Source: Mikania micrantha
Lineage: Eukaryota; Streptophyta; Magnoliopsida; Asterales; Asteraceae
Direction of reading: 5' to 3'
Length of the DNA stretch: 64,000 nt
Assembly: GCA_009363875.1 (NCBI GenBank)
Contig: CM018695.1
Location: forward strand, 12,620,755 to 12,684,754
Part shown: piece by piece, positions 20,936-31,989 of the stretch
Layout: each line of letters starts with the position of its first letter
Numbering within the stretch: position 1 is the first letter of the stretch
The notes under the pieces: model-generated
The model's database searches: none
What the model was told of the DNA's origin: nothing
The model's input: only the letters and a program-made list of their open reading frames with translations
Program-made: the position numbers and the translations under genes

Positions 20936-21175
20936 TTTATTAGGAAAAAGTGAACATGAGGATGTTAAGCAACTAAATTATGCGTGAAACACATCAAAAC
21001 AAGTAATTTTGATTAAATCTCATTAATTATGGTTATTCTTTTTTTGTTCATATTTTCACTTCATTAATTTTGCACATACCACAATTAATGAGATTTAATC
21101 AAAAGTACGATGTTTTGATAAGTTTCACACACAAGTTAGGTGCTTAACAGTCACATATTCACTTTTCCCTTTTAT
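20936..21175. mobile_element. Foldback (MITE-like) element
   Basis: The left arm (GGAAAAAGTGAACATGAGG, then TTTTGATTAAATCTCATTAA) is an imperfect inverted copy of the right arm (TTAATGAGATTTAATCAAAA, then CACATATTCACTTTTCCC), each about 90 bases. The exact ends and target duplication could not be fixed. Confidence 0.65.
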
Positions 21176-21210
21176 TATTATGTCAGTGAATGTTGGGAAT
21201 AAATTATAAA

Positions 21211-21672
21211 CTAGGTTTATTCCTCCCGTGCATTGCGACGGGTTATCAAAGTACACTTCTGAGAGCAGGTATTATACATATCATTTGCACAAACATAAAT
21301 TACATAGCAAAATCAAATATCTCATCACAAATTATATACAAATATTTAATAAAATCATACAAAACCTCACAAATATGTTATAAAAACAATAATAAAAAAT
21401 TACTTACAAAATCCGTCTCACCGGCAATCTAAATCTCTATGCAAATCTCTCAGATTTAATAAAAACTCAAATATTTAAGCAAAATTTTCAAATTTAATAT
21501 TTTTTATATGTGTTCTTTCAAACTTAAAAAAACTTATGATGGTTTAAGTCTAAATTTTGAAAACGTTAATACATGGATCAGACACCTAAATAATATAATT
21601 TAATATATAATAATACATATAATATAAGCATCGGGACCCACTCATTATTTTATATTATATATATATTCACTA

Positions 21673-21714
<42 letters not shown>

Positions 21715-21767
21715 TAAATATTCTATTCAATATAATATCAATATAATTACTATTCCTTTTTCATACA

Positions 21768-21800
<33 letters not shown>
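21211..21800 (-). mobile_element. Non-autonomous Helitron (5' end uncertain)
   Basis: On the minus strand the 3' end is clear: a CCCGT..ACGGG hairpin about ten bases before CTAG (21211-21214), followed by T, as Helitrons require. The body shares phrases with the next element (TTACATAGCAAAATCAAAT). The 5' end is not certain; AT-rich sequence before 21800 resembles other Helitron starts, which would put this element head-to-tail with the next. Confidence 0.6.
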
Positions 21801-21802
<2 letters not shown>

Positions 21803-23094
21803 CTAGGTTTAATCTCACCCGCGCGTTGCGGCGGGTTATCACAGTACACTCCCGATAACGGGTATTATATATCATTTGCAAAATCATAAGTTACATAGCA
21901 AAATCAAATCTCTCATATCAAACTCTATACAATTATATATATGTAAACATAAAATTATACAAAATAAAAAAAAAAAACAAAATTTAAAAGTTTTAGTGGC
22001 CAAAATCAAACAAACAAAACTTTATATTATATAAAAGTTTTAGTGACCAAAATCGAAAAAACAAAACTTTACTATTAAGTTTTAGTGGCCATAATCGAAA
22101 AAACAAAACTTTATATTATATAAAAGTTTTAGTGGCCAAAATAAAAAAAAAACTTTAAAAAGTTTTAGTGGCCAAAATCGAAAAAACAAAACTTTATATT
22201 ATATAAAAGTTTTAGTGACCAAAATCGAGAAAACAAAAGTTTACTATTAAGTTTTAATGGCCAAAATCGAAAAAACAAAACTTTATATTATATAAAAGTT
22301 TTAGTGTCCAAAATCGAAAAAACAAAACTTTAAAAAGCTTTAGTGGCTAAAATCGAAAAAACAAAAATTTATATTATATAAAAGTTTTAGTGGCAAAAAT
22401 CAAAAAACAAAACTTTAAAAGTTTTAGTGGCCAAAATCGAAAAAACAAAACTTTATATTATATAAAAGTTTGACCAAAATCGAGAAAACAAAACTTTACT
22501 ATTAAGTTTTAGTGGCCAAAATCGAAAAAACAAAACTTTATATTATATAAAAGTTTTAGTGTCCAAAATCGAAAAAACAAAACTTTAAAAAGCTTTAGTG
22601 GCCAAAATCGAAAAAACAAAACTTTATATTATATAAAAGTTTTAGTGGCAAAAATCAAAAAACAAAACTTTAAAAGTTTTTGTGGCCAAAATCGAAAAAA
22701 CAAAACTTTATATTATATAAAAGTTTAAGTGACCAAAATTGAAAAAACAAAACTTTACATTTAGTGGCCAAAATCAAAAAAACAAAACATTAAAAAGTTT
22801 TAGTGGCCAAAATCGAAAAAACAAAACCTTAAAATATATAAAAGTTTTAGTGGCAAAAATCGAAAAAACAAAACTTTAAAAGTTTTAGTGGCCAAAATCG
22901 AAAAAACAAAACCTTAAAATATATAAAAGTTTTAGTGGCAAAAATCGAAAAAACAAAACTTTAAAAGTTTTAGTGGCCAAAATCGAAAAAACAAAACTTT
23001 ATATTATATAAAAGTTTTGGTGACTAAAATCTAAAAAACAAAACTTTACTATTTCTTTCAACTGCCTTTTAATATGTATAATATATAATTAGGA
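21803..23094 (-). mobile_element. Non-autonomous Helitron with internal minisatellite
   Basis: On the minus strand it starts TCCTAATTATATATTATAC after an A (23095) and ends with a GC-rich hairpin (ACCCGC..GCGGGT) about ten bases before CTAG (21803-21806), followed by T. These are all the structural marks of Helitron ends with insertion between A and T. 1292 bases, no coding capacity. Confidence 0.75.
21985..23040. repeat. Minisatellite, unit about 36-46 bp, over 20 copies
   Basis: The unit AGTTTTAGTGGCCAAAATCG followed by an A-run, CAAAACTTT and often ATATTATATAA repeats through about 1.05 kb with variants that drop the ATATTATATA part. Some longer blocks (about 200 bp) are themselves repeated. 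The array lies within the Helitron. Confidence 0.9.
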
Positions 23095-23199
23095 TGAGAT
23101 TATCAAAATTCTTATAATGACCAAATTATCAAAATAAGTTGATGCAATGATAAATACTATTGCAAAGGGATTTGAGATCAGATGAGTTAGGGTGTTAAG

Positions 23200-23545
23200 T
23201 TTAGATGAAGAAGAACTCAAGTTCGAGCAATCAAATAAGTTCGGATGAAGTGTTGTCAAGTTCAGATGAAGAAAAACTCAAGGTCCAATGACCATAAACA
23301 AGTTTGGATGAGCAAGTGTGCCCAAATTCGAATGAAGAAAAACTTCAAGTTTGGTTGAGTTAATCAAGTTCGGATGAACAAGTAAGTATAATCGGACGAA
23401 CTCATCAAGGTCGGATGAAGAAACAAGTTTGGTGCATTCAAGTTCGGACAACTGAGAATGAGTTTGGATGACCAAATCATGTTCGAAGAGCACATGTTCG
23501 GAACAAAAGGAACCTAAGTTCGGAAGAACAAAAACAAAAGGAATC
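23200..23545. repeat. Dispersed short-motif array (AAGTTCGGATGA)
   Basis: The core AGTTCGGATGA or a near match (AGTTTGGATGA, AGTTCAGATGA, AATCGGACGA) recurs roughly every 20-40 bases, more than ten times. It is not a regular tandem repeat. The minus-strand reading frame across it is an artefact. Confidence 0.65.
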
Positions 23546-24591
23546 TCCAATTACCATACGTTGAGTGGTATCTATTGATGATCAATTTTATTAGAAATCC
23601 TTAAGAATATTTAGGAATTGGAAATAATTAAGAATATTCAGGGATCATTATTTACGAATACTTGTTTTATAATTATTATCTTTCTTGTAGATAGTTTTAT
23701 GAAGATAAAGTCAATTACGTAGAACAAATTCTACAATATAGTAGTTAATTTAGGTTACTAACACATATGGCAATTTGTCCTCTCATTATTAAAATTAGGT
23801 GTAGGTGACCAAGTTTACATTAAGTCAAGCTAGAGACATGGTCTTGACGGTTAGAGAACGTGTAAATTGCACGAAGTAAAGAAATTCCAAACGGTCACAA
23901 GATGGAGACCATTGAAGGCCGAATAATGAGCTGGAATTTCGGGAGTTTAGTTAGTTGTCCGTTATGCCGTATTGTATAGATAATGAGTTGATTATAGAGT
24001 AGACACATGAACTCACTTCTTCATCATGGTTTCTAGCTAAAACACACACTTATTCAACATTTGTAACACTTAGCCTCGATACTTTTGCATTTGTATTTTT
24101 TATTTTGATTTAAAGGAAACATGTCAAGGGAAATTTCAATCATCTGCTTGAGGTTTTTACCTTGAAAATTCTAAGAGACTAAGGGTTTTTTGTTGTAAAA
24201 ATATCAAGTGTTTCGTCTCCTCATTTTTATTTACATGCCAATTATTCTTAGGGATCATATCCTTGGGATATTTTTCTCATAATTTACAAACAAATCAATT
24301 TTATGAATTACAAAACACATATCTTCACTTTACAAATTCAGTTTTGCTAAATGTTCAGCTTGTTAATTTTTACCAGAAACAATCTGACGCCCACCATACG
24401 GAAAATCATGCTTTCGTGAATAATTTTTTGTTAAAAGACTTGATAAGTCATCATTTCCAAAAAGTGTTTGCAAATAACTTCCTAATCGAAATCACTTTCC
24501 ACTGTATTTCCAGCCTCTGCTTCCAACTCAAGTTCACCTTCTCAAAACCCTATACTCTCACAAAAGAAGCCTAAAAATCCTGGAAAAAATG
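23546..24591. other. Intergenic stretch, possibly LTR or leader remnant
   Basis: No supported gene. The layout (ATGGGAACATGTCAAGG, CTTCTTCATCATGG, AT-rich blocks) resembles retroelement leader sequence, but no domain or border was found. Confidence 0.3.
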
Positions 24592-24664
24592 TGTCACTCC
24601 CCAACCGACGATGGAATACGTATGGGAGTGAACACGCTGTTCAACAGCTCATGATCAACTATAA

Positions 24665-25110
24665 ATGTTTCATAATTCATTCAACCAAATTACATTGGGA
24701 ATTAAACTCACAAGGAATGTACTCATTATTGAAACTGAAAACCAAATCAAGTCAAGCATAGAAATTAAAGAACCACCCTTTGGAATATTTAGAAATCCGA
24801 GGAAAAAGAAGTTGAGGAAGTACTTCTAAATCCCAAGGATCCTGAAACAAAGGTTCTAATAGGAACTAGTATTATTTAGGATATTGAGCAGAAAATTGTG
24901 TCATTTCATAAGACAAGAATCTCAACCTTCATGTAAAGACTTGATTCATTCAACCAAATTACATTGTCTTACAATCCAAAATAAACAAGTTTCAAAAGAC
25001 AAGAATCTCAATCTTCCTGAAACTAAGGTTCTCAACTATAAATGTTTCATAATTCATTCAACCAAATTACATTGTCTTACAATCCAAAGTAAACAAGTTT
25101 CAAACAAAAA
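24665..25110. repeat. Three copies of a ~50-bp phrase inside the solo LTR
   Basis: TTCATTCAACCAAATTACAT occurs near 24677, 24947 and 25055; the last two copies extend through CTTACAATCCAAA and AACAAGTTTCAAA. Confidence 0.7.
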
Positions 25111-25639
25111 AAATAAAGTCCAAATTTTTATTAAGGCTCTAAAGTCCAAAGAATCTTATGTTCATCGAAAGGTTCACCAAGTTGCACCTAAAACATGATA
25201 AAAGCTGAAAAGGTCAACTACAAAAGTACTTGGTGAGAATCATAAAGTTGACTCAAAAAATAGTTTAATAGTTCTAAGTTTGAATCATGTATTATAAACA
25301 GATCAATAGATAAGGCTTAATGTGGAAACATACATTGTACTATTGTTGATCAAACCTTAGTTAACCAAGTTAGGCATAGTAACACCTTTTATGAAAAATT
25401 TAATTATTTAACTAAGGATTATAATTATTTGTTTTGAAACAATATTCAAATTGTGACAGTTATGTTTGAGAATTACGTCATCAATGACCGAGAGCACATT
25501 TAGTCGTCCTTGAAATCCGCGTTGATTTAGCAATTGTGATTATGAAAGTATGCAAGAAATTGTGAACGTGGGAGAAAACCGTGCGCGAAACGGAGTTCCG
25601 GATTCTCCGGAATCGTAAAATGAAGAAAATTACAAAAAT

Positions 25640-25800
25640 ATCAGAATTTGGGAAGTCGTGCGGTACGCCTAGCCCCAAGCGGCCACGCTATGCGGTACGT
25701 GCAGACTCAAAAATATCTTAGTTCTCCATGATTCTTCACAGTACGCCTAGAATCAGCTCGCCCCGCTAGGTGGTACGCGAGGACTTAGGCGGTTTGAAAA
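25640..25800. repeat. GCGTACC-type short-motif zone in the solo LTR
   Basis: GCGGTACG/GGTACGC/AGTACGCC words recur five times in 150 bases with CGCTATG/CGCTAGG companions. The related inverted LTR piece has the same zone (TACCGC, GCGTACC) at 42690-42815. Confidence 0.6.
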
Positions 25801-27450
25801 ATGGGTTTCTACATTAGAATTCGTGCAAAATGTTTTCATTTTTATCTTTCTCGAACTCTCAACACATACAGGCGCACAAAGACTAACTTTGTTCATCTAA
25901 TTCACAGTTTTGAGCCACCAGATCGTCCGGATCGTGCCAGGGAACGAATCTACAGTCATGATCATCATTTCTATCCTAGAAATCCGTCTGATTAGGTAAC
26001 GATTCGTTTTAACCTACTAGTTTGATAATAGTTTGATTAGATCTTGCTTTTGAACGTAATTCAATAGTTAGGGTTGTTGATTATTGCCTAGATGATGGTT
26101 AGGAATGATTATAAACGAAGAACTTGATATGTCAACGGGTAAATCCTTGTTTTGATCCGCTGTAATGCCCGGTTATCATGAAACTATAACAACGATTATA
26201 ATGGTTTAAGCCATTTGATTGTGACAATGTATTTGATTATCTTGATCAATCCTTGAAATGCAAGGTTAAATCCAAATGTTTCAAACTAATCACAATCATT
26301 AAGGTAATCGTTGAAATAACTATCTGATGTTTATGATAACAGTCAGATTAGTACGCTGAACATGCTTGTTAAATATATTCCAATGTCACATTATGATGTT
26401 TCATGATATCTGGATGATCAATAACAAAAATTGATCATTCCTAAGCCATAAATCCATCTAGAAACTGTTTTAGTAATATGATCAACAATGGTACCTATTT
26501 GGTTAATCTGAGAATATCCTGATTAATCAAATGAGTCATCAACTTTGTATTAGGAACCTGAATCAGTATATGTTCCTACATTATCATACATTGTATGATA
26601 TGACATTAAATTAACTAATTAAGCACGTGATACCGGTTTGATGACTTTCAATGCAATGTCTTTGACATTTGACGTTCAGAAAGATCTAATCAGTAAGTTA
26701 AAACATAAATAACTTATTAAACATAAACTAATGCATAATTTAGCTATTATCACCCGTCTGCGAGTGGTTTTACTATCTGTGAGACTTCAGGTGAGTTTTG
26801 TACAACCCCTTTTATTTGTAATGTTTTATAAGCATCGGGGTATCTCTGTGAAACCATTTCTTGAACATATGATATGTATCACTGTCATCTGTGTGATTTC
26901 ATGTGACTTTTGTAAGATTTAATGAGATTTTTGCCATTAGTATCTTTATCACAGTATCAAAAGTCCTCATCCCTCGAAACTGTATCTAGTGAACCCATGT
27001 GGGGCCGAACATGAATCAATGATAGTACTATCGGCTAACAACCCATTCATTGGGAGATTTGCTTCTCCCCTTGTGTGAATGTTTGTTACCTGTTTCCAAA
27101 ACACTTTCTTAATGTTAGTGATGGACATTAAGATAATGAGGCATAAATATATTACCGACGGGTAATGTCTTCGTAAAACGTAGATGTGTCAGAAAAGAGC
27201 TAGATACGGGTGCCATGGTTATCTTGAACTTTGTATATCAAAAACTTGTAATTAAATAATTTGTAAACTGTAAGTTTGGTTGTGATGACGAAAACCTTGT
27301 AATGTATTATCTTTAAGTTTAATTTGTGTGTTGTGATACCGGATCAAGTAAGTCACATCTCATCTCTGAGACATCACCACTATGTTTCCTCAACCTTCTC
27401 AGTGTGTTCAGTGACATTATCAACAAGTGACGAGAGGTGGGGGTGTGACA

Positions 27451-28033
27451 TAAATGATAATATATTTTGTTTATAAATATTTTGTTTTAGAATAAACATT
27501 CATGATTGATAAACATTTTATATAAAAATATGTTTACATTAGTTAAATGTAAAGATATGTCAAAAATGTTTAAATAAGATTCATAATCATTTAATAAAAA
27601 TATATAATGAAAGTATTTGGATAATATTCATTACATTTAAATATTTAAGTAAAAATATGACAAAATATTTAAATATATACATATATATACACACATATTT
27701 ATTTTCTAATAAAGAATATGTTTTTTTTTAATTTGTAATATATTATTTTTATTATTATTTTATTATTTTGCATTAATATATTAGTAAAAAAAAGTTTTAA
27801 ATAAATATAATTTTATGAAAATAACAACCTTTATTAGGTTGGAATTTTCTTTTAAAATAGTTTATATCACCTAATAAGTTGTCTTTACTAATAAAATATT
27901 TTTTTTATAAAATAAATAATAAAAAAAATCTGAAAATATTGATCTTTTACAGATTATAAAAAAATATTTTTTTATGAATTTGGAATTATTTTTATAAATT
28001 TTTAATATTTAAAATGGATGGAAATGGGGCCAA
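27451..28033. other. Very AT-rich stretch, nothing recognised
   Basis: Poly-A/T and TATATA words only; no frame or repeat border seen. Confidence 0.4.
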
Positions 28034-28133
28034 AACAAAAAAAAAACCAGTTAGGGACACCACCGCCAGGTTTCGAACCCAGATCCCTCAAACCAACGCC
28101 AAAGCACACTACCACTAGACGGAGTGGGGATTC
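28034..28133 (-). mobile_element. tRNA-derived SINE
   Basis: The minus strand reads CCGTCTAGTGGTAGTGTGC (A box), GATCTGGGTTCGAAACC (B box), and ends in a T-run (TTTTTTTTTTTG). The pol III boxes are better than in the copy at 8601, which has the same kind of T-tail. A convincing target duplication was not found. Confidence 0.65.
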
Positions 28134-28522
28134 GCTAATGGGATCTCATTTCGATTACTGATAACACACTTTGCGCTTGATCCCAAATCCTATGAACCTT
28201 AACCCAAATCTAGTCTGATTCGCATCATGTGAGGATCGTGAGCCTTGGGAATTATAGGGCTTTCAATCCCGCCCTAAAAACGATCAAGGAGTGTTTAATT
28301 TCCTGGAATAATTCAGTTTTGATGGGGTTCGAGTACACGCACAGGTTCGGCTTTTCTTAAGCTTGCATCATATGCCAAGAGATTTTTTGAGGGCTTGTTG
28401 TTTGTTTAGGCACTTTAGAAATTGAACAAGGAATAGAATGAGGTTAATTGATTCAGTTTTTATACACTTTCTAATTGAGTTATATTTTCGGTTAGAACAA
28501 ACATTTTTGGAATGATATTAAC
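28134..28522. other. Unassigned stretch between SINE and Gypsy LTR
   Basis: No supported gene; it resembles leader or UTR-like sequence with GATTCGCTAATGGG and GGGTTCGAG words. Confidence 0.3.
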
Positions 28523-28812
28523 TGTAACACCCCGACCGATGGCGGAAACGTCGGGATGCCACGAGGGATGTGTAGATTGTTCATAAGCTCGTGAGCATCT
28601 AATTAAATCATCACATATCAATTAATCAACCAAATTAATTACATCAAAAATCATGTTCATCATGAGATAGTTACAACAATTACACAAAAGATTTAGCTAA
28701 ACTAACTAAACTCTAGTCTTCAGAATTTCAGTTATTTTAGCTAAGTCCAAGACCCTAAGTGATGATGTCCAAAAGATGTAGAGCTATCCTGCTATACCTA
28801 CTTCTCCTCATT

Positions 28813-28872
28813 CCCTGAAACATGTAGAAAATCAAGTGTCAACTACGAAGTAGTTGGTGAGTAATCATAAGT
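28813..28872 (-). promoter_or_regulatory. Conserved LTR module, splice-acceptor-like
   Basis: The sense strand reads ACTCACCAACTACTTCG, AGTTGACAC, then a T-rich tract and TTTCAGG. Close relatives occur in LTRs at 25188-25245, 37645-37695, 38763-38822, 41483-41536 and weakly 44370-44420, always 240-600 bases from the LTR 3' end. The T-rich tract plus CAG looks like a 3' splice site; the function is inferred. Confidence 0.45.
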
Positions 28873-29069
28873 TTTTATATTTCAAAATGTTTACAAAATG
28901 TTTAAGAAAGTTTATAGTTTTCTGAGAAAATCCACATGGGCACCTGCGAGATAATCCAACAGACAAACACAAACACACAAACACATAACTCAAATAATCA
29001 CAAGTAATCAATCACATATATTCAACCAATCTCAATCATCAATATTTCCTATGAGTATAAGTGACCATA

Positions 29070-29211
29070 CATGCAATCATTGCGAATGACCGAAGTCAAC
29101 GACAACGATCCATCGAGTTGTGGTAATCCACGTGACAATACATGTAATCATTACGGATGACCGAAGTCAACAACAATGACTCATGGAGTTGTGATAATCC
29201 GAGATAATCCA
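29070..29211. repeat. 71-bp tandem duplication in the Gypsy LTR
   Basis: The unit starts CATGCAATCATTGCGAATGA at 29070 and CATGTAATCATTACGGATGA at 29141. The same duplication is in the 5' LTR at about 39019-39160. Confidence 0.75.
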
Positions 29212-29989
29212 TGACAATCGACAAACAATGATAATCCAATAATATGAATATCATAATGATAAAACAGGTGTCATTCATGTGTTATCAAAATAATATGTAA
29301 ATCTGGTATACATGTTCCACCCCCGAGTTTAAAAACAAAATAGTTTAAAAAGGAGGTTATGAGAACTCACCTGAATTCCTTAGATTCAGTGTTTTCGTAA
29401 TATGCGCGCTCACGTATGTGAAATCAATAGCCAGTCAACAATATGTCATTATCGTGTGATCATGTTCATAAGTATATGCGTTTTATCACAATTAAATGTC
29501 CATACGTGTTCACTTTTAATCAATAAAGGTTTTGTTCGCTTAGTTTATTTAATCTTAGTTAGAATAAACTACCCAGGATTTTATAAGTGACCATCATTCC
29601 ATTATAGTTCACTCTTGTTACTTTTATATTATCGAAGGGTAATAACAAGTCTTGAGATACTATGTGTACCCTCATGAATATATATGATAAAGAGTGATGT
29701 CTTTAATCATACTCGTATCTATACATGCATGAATATCCATTTAAATTGACCACCCACTTTCTAATTATAAAAATTAACTTTTATGTTCAAGGAATCACAC
29801 TTAGGTTAATTATATAAAAGATGTTTCAACGTATATAATCTAAAATTCTCAAACTTATGTTTTAGAGAGAGAAAAGGTGGTGGCTCTCATAATTTTACAT
29901 GCATGCATAGGTATACTTGATTTCCTATGTTCTTTGACTCCTCATTAACCCTAATTCGGCACTTCGGTTTTGTTAACCATCAATCCAGC

Positions 29990-30410
29990 GAACCTCGATC
30001 AAATTACCCCTAGGTTCGGCTTTAACATAGCCCACAGCCCCTAGGTTCGTTAGTCTAGGTTCGTAGGTCACCCTTGGTTCGCTTGGTTGCTAAGGTTCGG
30101 CCAAGAGAGAAAGGTTCGGCCACCTTCATAGTTGGCTGATGAAAGGTTCGCTGCCAAGGGAAAGTTCGGCCATCTCGTGGGTTCGCCAATCAGGAACAGG
30201 TTCGGCCATCTCGTGGGTTCTCCAATCAGGAACAGGTTCGGCCAAGGTGAGGTGCGGCCCCCTTAGCCCAGCACCGAAGGTTTGGCCTTCCTTGGGTTCG
30301 GTGATGGAAGCCTTGTCCGAAAACAGGTTCGCAACCCACTGGTGGCAGGAGGTTCGGCCCTGCAACTGGTTCGGCTGGCAGGTGATGTGACTGGCAAAGG
30401 GTTCGGCCCT
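29990..30410 (-). repeat. CCGAACC short-motif zone
   Basis: On the plus strand GGTTCGG or GGTTCGC occurs about 15 times in 400 bases, often followed by CC; it includes one 36-bp tandem duplication (about 30162-30233). The sense strand of the LTR reads CCGAACC. The zone lies downstream of the TATA box, so it would be transcribed. The 5' LTR has it at about 39940-40360. Confidence 0.75.
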
Positions 30411-30853
30411 AACCACCTTCACGAACCCTGCAATCCCCATCAGCTATGGTCACCACCGAACCTGCTGTTTTCGTCTATGCAGCTTCATCATCCTCCTCCT
30501 ATGTTGTTATAGGTTTTATCTATGGTCTTCCCATACTCACACACATGCAGTTTATGGTTTTTAAAGTGTAAAAACTTGTTTAAGACATAAGAATATAACT
30601 TGGTTAATGTTTAGAGAGATAAACCGAAATAAAATTCAAGATCTACCTCAGAATGTTGACCAAATTCATAGTTTCTTCGTGGGTTCTTGTTCTCCTCGGT
30701 TGTACGATCGTTTGGTCACCAAGATCTCGTGAAACCGTTGAGAAACGAGTGAGAATTCTTAGAGAGAAGTTAGAGAGAGAGAAGTGGTGGGATTTGTGTC
30801 TAGAGAGAGAAAATGGTTTGTGTAAATGAGGAAGAAAGAAGCAGATCTTCTTT

Positions 30854-30859
30854 CTTATA
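30854..30859 (-). promoter_or_regulatory. TATA box of the Gypsy LTR
   Basis: The minus strand reads GGGGTATAAGAAAG, followed downstream by CTCTCTCTCT tracts. The same site in the 5' LTR is at 40803-40808. Confidence 0.5.
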
Positions 30860-31962
30860 CCCCGAGTCGATCCCGCGTGCTCGGTCTCGTTTATTCCACG
30901 TTAAAAGTGTTAAATGCTCGGTTTTCTCGTAAAACATATTTGAAATGAAATACGTTTAAATAATTATGTTTCGTAATAATAAAATGCTTTTAATTAAATT
31001 GTTTCGTAAAACCATTCCGTTTTATTTCCGTTAAATTATTTATTAAATAAAACGATCTGTTTCAGCTTCGTTTAAGGTTATGATTCCTAATAAACGTTTT
31101 TAAATTCTTTTTCTTATTTTTAATATCGTTAGATATTATTTAGTTATCTCGTCGAAACACGTTACTTACGTGCGTATTCGTAAAGATCGTCACCTTTCCG
31201 AATCCAACGCTCGTATCGTATTTCGACTCGATTTACGATTCATGGAATATCGTTTCAGAATATTATTCCTAATAATTATATTCGTAACCTCACCATCGTG
31301 TAATTATTCCAAATAATTCTTCCATTATTTTATTATCATAAATATTATAACTTCCCAATCCATATCCCACTAAACCATATCACTGACACATCCATGATAA
31401 ACCGAAATAAGCTTATGTATAGGGCATATGTAGGAGTAGGTCGCAACCTATCTAGCCACCGTCCCACATCTATTTCGATAAACCATGACCATGTGTCCTT
31501 GACTATGTTTAGTAACCAAACCATAACAAACTCAGAAATCCTTTCCATTCCAAACCAAAACCCCGGATTCTCCTCACCAAAGCCTCAACACTGATATAAT
31601 CATGATAAACCGAAGATGGTTTATGTATAGGGCATACGTAGAGGTCAGTCGCAACTGCCTCAGCCGCCATCCCACCACCTCTTCGATAGACCATGATTAT
31701 ATCCTTGTCTATCTTTGGTTATAGAATCCCATACCACTACCATTTCTAATTCACATCATAACATCTGCATTAAACCCTCTGGTTCTGTCTAGTTGTTTTT
31801 CATCTAGATTCCCCATGGTTTATGCTCATAATTATCTGTTCTCAATATGTATACCATTAATAATAGCATCCAATAATCCATAATAATTATCAATTATCTT
31901 ATCAGGTCTTTAACAGTACAAACATTTATGTAATGAAATTCCTGAAATACAGTGATGTTACA

Positions 31963-31980
31963 GTCTCCCCTAGTTAAGGG
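31963..31980 (-). other. Polypurine tract of the Gypsy element
   Basis: The minus strand reads CCCTTAACTAGGGGAGAC directly before TGTAACATC of the LTR, the usual second-strand primer site. Confidence 0.75.
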
Positions 31981-31989
31981 AATTTCGTC

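Larger units (their letters stand above)
24592..27450 (-). mobile_element. Solo Gypsy LTR, about 2.86 kb
   Basis: The ends are inverted: TGTCACTCCCC at 24592 and GGGGGTGTGACA ending at 27450. AAATG precedes the element, and AAATG also lies one base after it, a possible target duplication. The orientation is judged minus because a conserved module (25188-25245) is in the same sense as in the minus-strand LTR at 28523. There is no coding sequence. An inverted, truncated relative is at 41905-43010. Confidence 0.65.
28523..31962 (-). repeat. 3' LTR of the Gypsy element, 3.44 kb
   Basis: Sense-strand ends TGTAACATCAC (at 31962) and GGGGTGTTACA (at 28523). From the sense 5' end it contains two copies of a GTGGTGGGACGGTGG-type module (31690-31400), a TATA box (30859), a CT-rich leader (30740-30840), a CCGAACC motif zone (30410-29990), a 71-bp tandem duplication (29070-29211) and a splice-acceptor-like module (28872-28813). 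Short reading frames in it are shared with the other LTR but are not supported as genes. Confidence 0.85.

Noticed and set aside
21980..23045. CRISPR-like array of regular repeats
   Set aside because: The genome is a plant, spacers are not unique, and the unit is a minisatellite inside a Helitron.
28034..28133. A true tRNA gene on the minus strand
   Set aside because: A and B boxes are present but no acceptor stem or anticodon arm folds, and it ends in a long T-run as a SINE.
30126..30512. Frames of 76-106 codons on both strands, conserved in the two Gypsy LTR copies
   Set aside because: They follow the GGTTCGG motif array and a 36-bp duplication; conservation only reflects the recent common origin of the two LTRs.
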